From Verrucomicrobiota bacterium (GTDB taxonomy: Bacteria > Verrucomicrobiota > Verrucomicrobiia > Opitutales > Opitutaceae): a stretch of DNA of 30,006 nt. Below are positions 6,531-13,545 of this stretch, one piece after another. Under the pieces are notes generated by a model. That model searched no databases. It was not told where the DNA came from and was given only the letters and a program-made list of their open reading frames with translations. The position numbers and the translations under genes were made by a program. Location of the stretch: the NCBI GenBank assembly GCA_016721945.1, contig JADKHC010000033.1, positions 1 through 30,006 on the forward strand, in the 5' to 3' direction. Position 1 is the stretch's first letter; each line of letters opens with the position of its first letter.

Positions 6531-7472
6531 ATGCCATTTTTCAGCGTCATCATACCTGTTCACAATCGGCCGATCCTAGTACGGCAGGCGATAGATTCTG
6601 TCCTCGCCCAGACCTTCACGGAACGAGAGATCATCGTCGTGGACGATGCGTCGACCGATAACACGCCAGAAGTGCTGCGCTCCTTCGGTAGCGAAATCAG
6701 GGTCGTCACTTTGGCGGAATCGGGCGGTTGCGAAGTTGCACGTAACGCTGGCGGTGCGGTCGCGCGCGGACGGTACCTGGCATTTCTCGACAGCGATGAT
6801 CTGTTGTTTCCGTGGGCGCTTGACACTTATCATTTCATTATCGCCAAAACTCAGGAGCCTGCGCTGTTGGTTTCCAGATTCGACTCGTTCGCAGGCGAAC
6901 GGCCCGCGCTCGCTTCGAGCACGCCAGGCGACACCGTCGAGGTGGTCGTTTTTAGCGACTATCTCGCGCGCGACCGCAACATCCCATCGACCGCCAGCAT
7001 GATCGTGGTGAGGCAGGATGTTTATAGTAATGTCGGCGGATGGCGCCAAAGCACGACCACCACCTTTAACGGTTCCGATCACGATTTTTTGCTGCGAGTT
7101 GGCTGTCATGGACCCGCGGTGCTGCTCGAACGACCCTGTACGGTGGCCTACCGCTTGCATCCGAGTAATTCGATTCGTGACCTCCGCCGGGTGGTCGAAG
7201 GGATTATCCGGTTGATCGAGGCAGAGCGGCACGACGCATATCCCGGCGGTCGACAACGTCGCCTGGATCGGCGCGCGATGCTCGGCAATCAGACCTATTG
7301 GTGGAGCCGTTGCGCATTTCTACAATGGCAGCCATGGCTCGCGATCCGGCTCTTGTTTGCCGGTTGTGATATGTTGTGGGCAAGAGTGGTGAAAAAGTTG
7401 CGGACTAGGGGTCGCGCGAGCATACCTACAACGAGATTGCAGCGGAACGCGCCAGTAAACCCTAGTTGGTAG
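6531..7472 (+). CDS. Family 2 glycosyltransferase (GT-A fold), first of a tandem pair
   Basis: This 313-residue protein starts with FFSVIIPVHNRPILVRQAID, the standard GT2 N-terminus. The nucleotide-sugar site is VVDDAS (D38, D39), and the metal-binding DxD is FLDSDD (87-90). A later acidic motif, NGSDHDFLLR, occupies the place of the catalytic-base region. YRLHPSNSIR follows, then PGGRQRRLDRR. No transmembrane segments are evident apart from a weakly hydrophobic C-terminal part, so it probably acts at the cytoplasmic face of the membrane. It starts 8 bases after the HAD gene and ends 6 bases before the second GT2, a tight operon. Sugar donor and acceptor are unknown. Confidence 0.9.
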   Translation: MPFFSVIIPVHNRPILVRQAIDSVLAQTFTEREIIVVDDASTDNTPEVLRSFGSEIRVVTLAESGGCEVARNAGGAVARGRYLAFLDSDDLLFPWALDTYHFIIAKTQEPALLVSRFDSFAGERPALASSTPGDTVEVVVFSDYLARDRNIPSTASMIVVRQDVYSNVGGWRQSTTTTFNGSDHDFLLRVGCHGPAVLLERPCTVAYRLHPSNSIRDLRRVVEGIIRLIEAERHDAYPGGRQRRLDRRAMLGNQTYWWSRCAFLQWQPWLAIRLLFAGCDMLWARVVKKLRTRGRASIPTTRLQRNAPVNPSW

Positions 7473-7478
7473 AAATCC

Positions 7479-8411
7479 ATGCCACGATTTAGCATCATCA
7501 TCACCTGCTACAACCAGGGCGATTTCATCAAGGAAGCAGTCGAGTCTGCCTTGACCCAAACCTGCCGTGATCGGGAAATCATTGTCGTTGATGATGGCTC
7601 CTCCGATGGATCGAGACGCGTGCTGGAGCGTTACGCAGAGACGATCACGCTTGAGTTAAATGCAACCAACGGAGGCGCGGTCGCTGCACGCAACCGAGGT
7701 GCGGCAATTGCACGGGGAGACTACTTGGTCTTTCTCGATGGCGATGACCGATTATTGCCGTGGGCGCTGGACGTTTATTGCCGGGTTGTGGAGCGAAAAA
7801 AAACCAAGTTGATTCTGGCAGGGATGATCTATTTCAGCGGTTATCCGCCTGCCGAGGCGTTGTCGAAACGACCCGAGGAAATCAAACTGGTCGAGTACGC
7901 GGATTACTTCAAAAAAGATCGTGCGTACCGGGCGAGTGCCAGCGCGATGGTGATCGATCGCGAGACTTTCAATTTGGTTGAAGGGTGGACCGCAGGGACG
8001 TTTCCAGCCGATGATCAGGATCTGCTCTTCAAACTCGGTTGCTCTGGACCTGCGGTTCAAGTTCTGACGCCCGAAACCTCGGCTTACCGACTGCACGCGA
8101 ATAACACCACGCGTAGTATCTTGTCGTTGGTTGAGGCTTCACACTGCTTGTTGAAGCGGGAAAAAAACGGTCAGTATCCTGGAGGTCGGTGCCGTCGCTT
8201 CGACCGGCGCGCGGCGATGGGCGGATTTCTTTTCTTCATGGCAACACAGACATGGCGAAACCAACTCCGTAGAGACTCGCGCAAGCTTTTGGCGGCGGGC
8301 TGGCGAATGATTTTTGCCGCGATTTTGCGCAGAATTACCGTCCGCTTACTTGGACGGAATCGGCGAACCGAGGTCTTACGCTTTGACAGCGGAAGCGGTG
8401 CGCATGAGTAA
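7479..8411 (+). CDS. Family 2 glycosyltransferase (GT-A fold), second of a tandem pair
   Basis: This 310-residue paralogue of the preceding gene begins PRFSIIITCYNQGDFIKEAV. It has VVDDGS (D38, D39) and FLDGDD (87-90) in the same positions. Both proteins share LPWALD/FPWALD just after the DxD, a DxD-like pair before the LRV/FKL-GC-GPAV segment, a YRLH motif and the C-terminal PGGRxRRxDRRAxxG. The base-region motif is PADDQDLLFK where the first copy has GSDHDF. Tandem duplication followed by divergence is the simple explanation, with each copy adding a different sugar or making a different linkage. The gene closes the operon, and the next gene converges from the other strand 23 bases later. 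Confidence 0.9.
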   Translation: MPRFSIIITCYNQGDFIKEAVESALTQTCRDREIIVVDDGSSDGSRRVLERYAETITLELNATNGGAVAARNRGAAIARGDYLVFLDGDDRLLPWALDVYCRVVERKKTKLILAGMIYFSGYPPAEALSKRPEEIKLVEYADYFKKDRAYRASASAMVIDRETFNLVEGWTAGTFPADDQDLLFKLGCSGPAVQVLTPETSAYRLHANNTTRSILSLVEASHCLLKREKNGQYPGGRCRRFDRRAAMGGFLFFMATQTWRNQLRRDSRKLLAAGWRMIFAAILRRITVRLLGRNRRTEVLRFDSGSGAHE

Positions 8412-8434
8412 ATGTTGCAGGCGTTGCTAAACGC

Positions 8435-8797
8435 TCATTCGTTCCAAACTTCACCGCAGTCGCGACGTCCGGTGGTGCTGAGGAGGTAAACATAGCCTTC
8501 GACCGCGAGCGTGTCTTCTAGCGGTAGCAATAGGATCGGCACACGTTTGTACATGCCGTGGGCGACGTCCTCGAGTTGGTCGAGAGCGGGCAGGCGAGCA
8601 GCTTCGATTTCCCAGATTTCGCCTTCGATTGAGCGGCCGTTTTGAGGGGCTTCGATCATCGCGGGGTAACTGCTCAGCGCATAGAGTCGGTAGAGCGGTT
8701 GCGTGTGCGCGAGGGTGACGAATTTTTGGCCAGCGAGCAGGCTGTGGTTGCTGCCGCCTCGTTTGAGGGTGCCGTAGACGAAAATTTTATGCTTCAT
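8435..8797 (-). CDS. Gamma-glutamylcyclotransferase (AIG2/GGCT-like) family protein
   Basis: This is a 120-residue protein of the GGCT-like/YtfP fold. The N-terminal FVYGTLKRGGSNHSLL is the family's substrate-loop signature, and the expected catalytic glutamate is E76 in LDQLEDV. KRVPILLL and VEGYVYLL form the closing strands. Family members cyclise gamma-glutamyl-amines or gamma-glutamyl dipeptides to 5-oxoproline, but many bacterial YtfP-like members have no proven substrate. It is the third gene of a minus-strand set, 42 bases after the PP2C phosphatase, and may be cotranscribed with it. Length is normal. Confidence 0.85.
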   Translation of the reverse strand: MKHKIFVYGTLKRGGSNHSLLAGQKFVTLAHTQPLYRLYALSSYPAMIEAPQNGRSIEGEIWEIEAARLPALDQLEDVAHGMYKRVPILLLPLEDTLAVEGYVYLLSTTGRRDCGEVWNE

Positions 8798-8839
8798 AAC
8801 TGGTTATTGAAGCAGGCGTAGCAGGAAGCGTGCGGGCCG

Positions 8840-9706
8840 TTACGATGGCGGCAATGTGGCGGGCATGATTTCGATGACGACGGCCGTGGTGTTGTCGCGT
8901 CCGGACTCGGCGACGGATTCTTCGACGAGGAGACGGGCGAGATCGTGGGTGGAAGCGGTTGTGCGCAAGAGCTCTTCGATGCGTTTGTCCCAGAGTCCGT
9001 CGGTAAGTCCGTCGCTGCAAATCAAGAAGCGGTCTCCGGGTTGGCAGCCGACGGCGCCGATGTGCGGGTCGATGATCTGATTGCCTGCACCTAGGGCTTG
9101 GTTGAGGGAGTTGCGCTGCGGATGGGTGCGAGCTTCGCGTTCGTTGATGCGGCCTTTGCGGCGTAGCCAGCCGACGTGGGTGTGATCGTGGGTGAGCTGG
9201 GTGAAGTCACCGATCTTGGGAAGGTAATAGATGCGGCTGTCGCCAATGTGGCCGAAATACATCCACTCCGGGGTAAACCAGCAGAGGCTTAGCGTGGCGC
9301 CCATGCCTGAGCACTCTTCGTAGCACTGGCCGAGTTTGATCATCTCGTTATGAATGGCGGTGTACAACTCGGGCAGGATGTCGGCGAAATCACTGCCGAG
9401 TCCGCGGGCGCCCATGCGAAAACTGCGTGGAAGGAGCTTCGTGATTTTTTCGACGGCTATCTTGCTGGCAAACTCGCCGGAGTTGGCACCGCCCATGCCG
9501 TCGCTGATAGCGAAGACGAAGTCCATTGCAGCCAGCGGAGCCTCGCCGATTTTACCCAGGTAGTTGACGTGGTGGCCGTCAAAGGTGAGCGCGAGAAAGG
9601 AGTCCTCATTGTTCTTCCGGAAGCGACCGCAGTGGGTCATACCCGACCAGACGAGCTGGGTGGTTGCTGGCGATTGGTTGTGGGAGTGGAGGGCTGGATC
9701 AGACAT
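8840..9706 (-). CDS. PP2C-family serine/threonine phosphatase
   Basis: This 288-residue PPM/PP2C phosphatase removes phosphate from Ser/Thr using two metal ions. All family motifs are present in order: RKNNEDS (30-36), ISDGMGG (67-73), SGMGATL, FGHIGDSRIYYL, LICSDGLTDGLWD and GRDNTTAVV. It is cytosolic, with no signal or membrane segment. Its start is 7 bases after the stop of a small protein-kinase-like gene, so the pair is almost certainly cotranscribed and probably acts on shared targets. This fits the common bacterial pattern of Hanks-type kinase plus PP2C. About 15 N-terminal residues before the core are polar and probably disordered. Confidence 0.95.
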   Translation of the reverse strand: MSDPALHSHNQSPATTQLVWSGMTHCGRFRKNNEDSFLALTFDGHHVNYLGKIGEAPLAAMDFVFAISDGMGGANSGEFASKIAVEKITKLLPRSFRMGARGLGSDFADILPELYTAIHNEMIKLGQCYEECSGMGATLSLCWFTPEWMYFGHIGDSRIYYLPKIGDFTQLTHDHTHVGWLRRKGRINEREARTHPQRNSLNQALGAGNQIIDPHIGAVGCQPGDRFLICSDGLTDGLWDKRIEELLRTTASTHDLARLLVEESVAESGRDNTTAVVIEIMPATLPPS

Positions 9707-9713
9707 GCGGGAA

Positions 9714-10193
9714 CTACTGGGCGGCGGAGGGTTTTAAGGAAGGCTGGCCGGGTTCGTCTAGTAGGGTGGCGAACTCGAAATCGATCAGGCAAAAGCGGCC
9801 GTCGGCGATGCGGTAGGTGACATTACGCAGGAATGGGTCTTCGTGGCGTACGCCGAATGTTTCGAGTTCGGTGTAGAGTTCTTTCATGCGATCCTCGCCA
9901 AGATGGTCGACGCGTGTGCCACAATTAGAGGTCACGATTTTAAGGATTTCAGGATCAACGCTGAGGAGCTTTGGGACGAAGTCGCAGCCGCGTGCTTCGA
10001 GATAGCGGAGGACGCGCACTTCGTGTTCGAAACGTTCTTTGGCGAGATGGCCTTTGAAGATTTTATGCACCAAGCCGTCGTAGCCGATTCTGACGAGGGC
10101 TCGCGGCGTGTCTTTAACTTGTTGCATGAGTGGGTTCGAAAAGTGAGCGATTTTGAGCGGCAAGCCGAGCGACAAGCGCGGATCGGTGGCCAA
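9714..10193 (-). CDS. Minimal protein-kinase-like protein
   Basis: This 159-residue protein has a stripped-down kinase fold. A likely ATP-binding lysine is K44 (LVHKIF), and the partner helix-C glutamate is E58 in FEHEVRVLRYL. The catalytic loop RHEDPFLRN has the HxDxxxxN spacing (H117, D119, N124). The metal-binding DFG-equivalent is IDFE (D138). There is no glycine-rich loop of standard form and no activation segment or large C-lobe, so it resembles Bud32/RIO/lipopolysaccharide-kinase-sized enzymes more than Hanks kinases. It is first in the operon with the PP2C phosphatase (7-base gap) and the cyclotransferase-like gene. Kinase activity is inferred. A small-molecule phosphotransferase is the alternative. 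Confidence 0.7.
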   Translation of the reverse strand: MATDPRLSLGLPLKIAHFSNPLMQQVKDTPRALVRIGYDGLVHKIFKGHLAKERFEHEVRVLRYLEARGCDFVPKLLSVDPEILKIVTSNCGTRVDHLGEDRMKELYTELETFGVRHEDPFLRNVTYRIADGRFCLIDFEFATLLDEPGQPSLKPSAAQ

Positions 10194-10255
10194 AATTTGG
10201 CAAGTTAGGCGATTTGCGCGGAAATTTAAGTATGAATTATATTTCTAGATCGCAC

Positions 10256-10271
10256 TGGCATATGTCATGCT
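10256..10271 (+). promoter_or_regulatory. Candidate sigma-54 promoter upstream of glnII
   Basis: The sequence tggcatatgtcatgct has GG (10257-10258) and GC (10269-10270) separated by exactly ten bases. It resembles the -24/-12 consensus TGGCAC-N5-TTGCA. It would start transcription around 10282, some 80 bases before the glutamine synthetase start, in an AT-rich intergenic stretch. Sigma-54 control of glutamine synthetase is common in bacteria, so the placement makes sense. The -12 element is not perfect. Confidence 0.4.
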
Positions 10272-10362
10272 GATACTATGCGCAGTTTTCATGAGTGAAC
10301 GATGGCGATAAAAAATCCTCGCGGTCACTTAAGCAAACCCTCTACTCAACAACCTCCCTCTT

Positions 10363-11394
10363 ATGGCCAAATACAAACTGGAATACATCTGGCTCGACGG
10401 CTACCAACCCCTGGCAAGCCTTCGCAGCAAAACTCAGATCAAGGACTTCGCTAGCTTTCCGAAGCTCGAAGAACTTCCCAACTGGGGCTTCGACGGAAGT
10501 TCGACCCAGCAGGCCGAGGGCAAAAGCTCGGATATCGTGTTGAAGCCGGTCGCCGTTTATCCCGACAGCTCCCGCAAGAACGGCGTCCTCGTCATGTGCG
10601 AGACGTTCCTTCACACGGGCCAAGCCCATCCATCGAACTCGCGTGCGACGATTCCGGATGATGCTGATACTTGGTACGGTTTCGAGCAGGAATATTTTCT
10701 CTATCAAGATGGTCGTCCTCTCGGTTTCCCCGTGGACGGTTATCCCGCCCCTCAGGGTCCGTACTACACCGGCGTTGGTTACAAGAACGTTGGTTCGGTT
10801 GCCCGCGAGATCGTTGAGAAGCACATCGACCTGTGTCTCGATGCCGGCATCAACATCGAAGGCATCAACGCCGAAGTCGCCAAGGGCCAGTGGGAATTCC
10901 AGATCTTCGGCAAGGGCTCCAAGAGCGCTGCTGATCAGATGTGGGTTGCTCGTTACCTTTTGACCCGCCTTTGCGAAGAGTTCGAGATCGACATCGAATG
11001 GCGCTGTAAGCCCATCCTCGCTCCCTTTAACCAGCCGCTCGATTGGAATGGTTCGGGCATGCATGCCAATTTCTCGACCAAGCACATGCGCGAAGTCGGT
11101 GGCAAGGAGTACTTCGAAAAACTCATGGCGGCTTTCGCGAAGAACGTGGACGAGCATATCGCGGTTTACGGTCCGGAGAATCACCTTCGCCTCACCGGTT
11201 TGCACGAAACACAGGCTATCGACAAGTTCTCGTACGGTGTTGCCGATCGTGGCGCTTCGGTGCGTATCCCGCACAGTTTCGTCAACAACGGCTACAAGGG
11301 CTACCTCGAAGACCGTCGTCCGAATTCCGCTGCCGACCCATATCTGGTCGCTGGTCGTATTCTCAAGACGATCCTCAGCGTCCCAACCAAGTAA
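10363..11394 (+). CDS. glnII: Glutamine synthetase, type II (GSII)
   Basis: This is a 343-residue ATP-dependent glutamate-ammonia ligase. The length and the motifs IWLDGYQ (N-terminus) and WGFDGSSTQQAEGKSSD identify the short eukaryote-like GSII class, not the ~470-residue GSI. Catalytic-site segments WYGFEQEYFL, NAEVAKGQWEFQI, WNGSGMHANFST, HLRLTGLHET and DRGASVRIP are all intact. There is no adenylylation tyrosine loop, as expected for GSII. It is a single transcription unit: a divergent upstream region contains a sigma-54-like element and a strong hairpin terminator follows the stop by about 40 bases. The start ATG follows a CT-rich leader without an obvious Shine-Dalgarno site. Function is certain, regulation inferred. 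Confidence 0.96.
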   Translation: MAKYKLEYIWLDGYQPLASLRSKTQIKDFASFPKLEELPNWGFDGSSTQQAEGKSSDIVLKPVAVYPDSSRKNGVLVMCETFLHTGQAHPSNSRATIPDDADTWYGFEQEYFLYQDGRPLGFPVDGYPAPQGPYYTGVGYKNVGSVAREIVEKHIDLCLDAGINIEGINAEVAKGQWEFQIFGKGSKSAADQMWVARYLLTRLCEEFEIDIEWRCKPILAPFNQPLDWNGSGMHANFSTKHMREVGGKEYFEKLMAAFAKNVDEHIAVYGPENHLRLTGLHETQAIDKFSYGVADRGASVRIPHSFVNNGYKGYLEDRRPNSAADPYLVAGRILKTILSVPTK

Positions 11395-11433
11395 GCGAGC
11401 GCGGCGCACCTGCGCTTCCGTTTTTGCTCTTTC

Positions 11434-11465
11434 AAAGCGCCACCTTTCCGGTGGCGCTTTTTTTT
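11434..11465 (+). terminator. Rho-independent terminator after glnII
   Basis: The stem aaagcgccacc (11434-11444) pairs perfectly with ggtggcgcttt (11450-11460) around a 5-base loop. An uninterrupted T-run follows to 11465. It lies 40 bases after the glnII stop and before the convergent histidine kinase gene. Confidence 0.93.
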
Positions 11466-11538
11466 GCTCAGAGATTGCCCTTCAAAGTTAGCGATAGCGG
11501 ATCAATCGATAGCCAAGGCCTCTTGAGCGACCGTCCAA

Positions 11539-13545
11539 TTAACGTGCAGTCGTTACCGTACTCATGGCGCCAGTTAGCATCTGATGTACTGCGCCCAGGA
11601 GAGCGCCTTTGGTGAAGGGTTTCGCGAGGAAGGCGGCTTGCTGTGACTCGAGTTCTGCGCGTGGCACCTCGTTCTCCATCGAGCCGCTGATCGACAGGAT
11701 TGGTATATCCTTGTTGATCCGGCGCAGGGTCTGGATGCAGGAGACTCCGTTCAAGTGTGGCATCTGAAGGTCGACGATGACTCCGGCGAGGTCGTTCTGA
11801 TTGACGGCAAATTTCGACAATGCGTCCGCGCCATCGTCGGCGGTGATGACACGATAGCCGAAAGCTTCGAGCGCGGTTTTCACGATTTCCCGAACCATTC
11901 GCTCGTCATCAATGATGAGTATTTGCTGGCCGTTGCCACGAGGGAGTTGGAGCTGTGCAGGCTCAGGCGTGACCTCCAGGTCGTTACAGCCTGGGAGAAA
12001 AATGTGGAAGCTCGTGCCGGTCCCCAGCGTGCTCTCCACATTGAGGAATCCGCCGTGCTCGCGTACGACCGATTGCACTGTGGCGAGTCCCAGGCCGGTG
12101 CCCTTGCCGGGTTCCTTGGTGGTGAAGAATGGATCGAAAATTTTTTGTTTTAATTCAGCGCTCATGCCGGTGCCTGTATCCGAAACACTGAGACAGACAT
12201 ATTCCCCGGGTTGTGCCTCGCCGTGCAGGCCGGCGTAGGCTTCGTCGGCCGAGAAATTTTTAAGGGCGATCGTGAGCGCGCCACCGGCGGGCATGGCATC
12301 GCGAGCGTTTACGCACAGATTCATCAACAACTGGTGCAGCCGGGTCGCATCGCCGATCACAGACCAGAGATCTTCCGTATAAGTGCTGCGAAGGCGGATG
12401 GATTTTGGGAATGTTTCTCGCAACAGGCTCACCAGTTCTTTCACGAGATGCTCGATTCGAAAGGGCTGACGTTCGCCCTCGCTGCCACGCACAAACATCA
12501 GCACCTGTTTGACCATTTTAGAACCTCGATTGGCACTGGTTAGCATGATTTCAGCCATCCTCGCCGAATCGGGGTTCGTTGCTTCTTCGGTCAGCAACTG
12601 CGCGGTCATGAGCAGCGGCGTGAAGACATTATTGAGGTCGTGCGCGATGCCGCTAGCCAGAGCGCCTACGCTTTCCAAGCGCTGAGCGCGCAAAAACTGG
12701 GCTTCAATTAGCTTTCGTTCACTGATGTCGGTTTCGACGATCAGGATGGCCGATTTATCGGGCATGAAGGTCCAGCGAGATTCCACAATGCGTTCTTTGC
12801 CTGAGCGGTGTTGGTGGATGAGTTCGCCCATCCACTCGCCGTTATGAAGAGTGCGCTCCAACGCCTTGGCCTCGGTTTCGGTGTTGGTATGAAGGATGTC
12901 TGTAATCGACTGGCCGATGGCGTCGATTTTCGAAAAACCGTAGAGGCGCTCAGCACTTAAATTCCAATAGAGAATTTGTCCTTCGAGATTGCGGACGAAG
13001 ATGGCGTCACGCGATTTGTCGAGCAGGGCGGCTTGCTCGCGGACTTGCGCTTCGGATTCCTGGCGCGAGAGAATTTCTTTGCGCAGTGTTTCGTTGGTTC
13101 GGAGGAGTTCGGCGGTGCGCGCGATGACTTTTTTTTCCATTTCGGCGCGGGCGCTTCGCAGCTCTTGTTGCAAGGCGTGGTTTATCAGCGCCATCTCGAT
13201 GCAAATGTGGAGCTCCCGTTCTTTGAACGGTTTTAAAAGATAACTCGCAGGGTGCGTTATCTCCGCGCGCTGCAAGGTGTGTTCGTCGGCATTGGCGGTG
13301 AGATAAATGATCGGTATTTCATTCTGCAACCGGATGCGCCCGGCTGCGGCTATGCCGTCCATTTCTCCCTGCAGGCAGATGTCCATGAGGGCGACGTCGG
13401 GTTTATGCTGGGCGGCCAGATCGAGAGCTTGTTCGCCGGAGGATGCGAGGATGCAATCGAATCCCAGTTTTTTTAGACGCCGCTCAAGATCGAGTGCGAC
13501 GATCATCTCGTCTTCGGTGATCAGGATTTTTGTCGGTGTTTTCAT
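11539..13545 (-). CDS. Hybrid histidine kinase: REC-PAS-HisKA-HATPase-REC
   Basis: This is a 668-residue cytosolic hybrid kinase. An N-terminal receiver (5-120) has phospho-acceptor D55 in VALMDI and the lysine switch in LLKPF (K105). A coiled-coil linker follows, then a PAS domain (~167-280) and HisKA with H302 in SGIAHDLNN. The HATPase has NARDA (N-box), DTGTGM (G1) and GKGTGLGL (G2). A C-terminal receiver (541-655) has D592 in VIVDLQMP. There is no signal peptide or membrane segment. Its ATG overlaps the stop of the upstream LOV kinase by four bases (ATGA), so the two are translationally coupled and its first receiver is a natural target of that kinase, which has no receiver of its own. 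The receiver is closely related to the one in the 441-residue kinase nearby. Confidence 0.93.
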   Translation of the reverse strand: MKTPTKILITEDEMIVALDLERRLKKLGFDCILASSGEQALDLAAQHKPDVALMDICLQGEMDGIAAAGRIRLQNEIPIIYLTANADEHTLQRAEITHPASYLLKPFKERELHICIEMALINHALQQELRSARAEMEKKVIARTAELLRTNETLRKEILSRQESEAQVREQAALLDKSRDAIFVRNLEGQILYWNLSAERLYGFSKIDAIGQSITDILHTNTETEAKALERTLHNGEWMGELIHQHRSGKERIVESRWTFMPDKSAILIVETDISERKLIEAQFLRAQRLESVGALASGIAHDLNNVFTPLLMTAQLLTEEATNPDSARMAEIMLTSANRGSKMVKQVLMFVRGSEGERQPFRIEHLVKELVSLLRETFPKSIRLRSTYTEDLWSVIGDATRLHQLLMNLCVNARDAMPAGGALTIALKNFSADEAYAGLHGEAQPGEYVCLSVSDTGTGMSAELKQKIFDPFFTTKEPGKGTGLGLATVQSVVREHGGFLNVESTLGTGTSFHIFLPGCNDLEVTPEPAQLQLPRGNGQQILIIDDERMVREIVKTALEAFGYRVITADDGADALSKFAVNQNDLAGVIVDLQMPHLNGVSCIQTLRRINKDIPILSISGSMENEVPRAELESQQAAFLAKPFTKGALLGAVHQMLTGAMSTVTTAR

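Noticed and set aside
10342..11409. Full-length minus-strand frame opposite glnII
   Set aside because: It is an antisense shadow of a highly conserved gene with strong codon bias.
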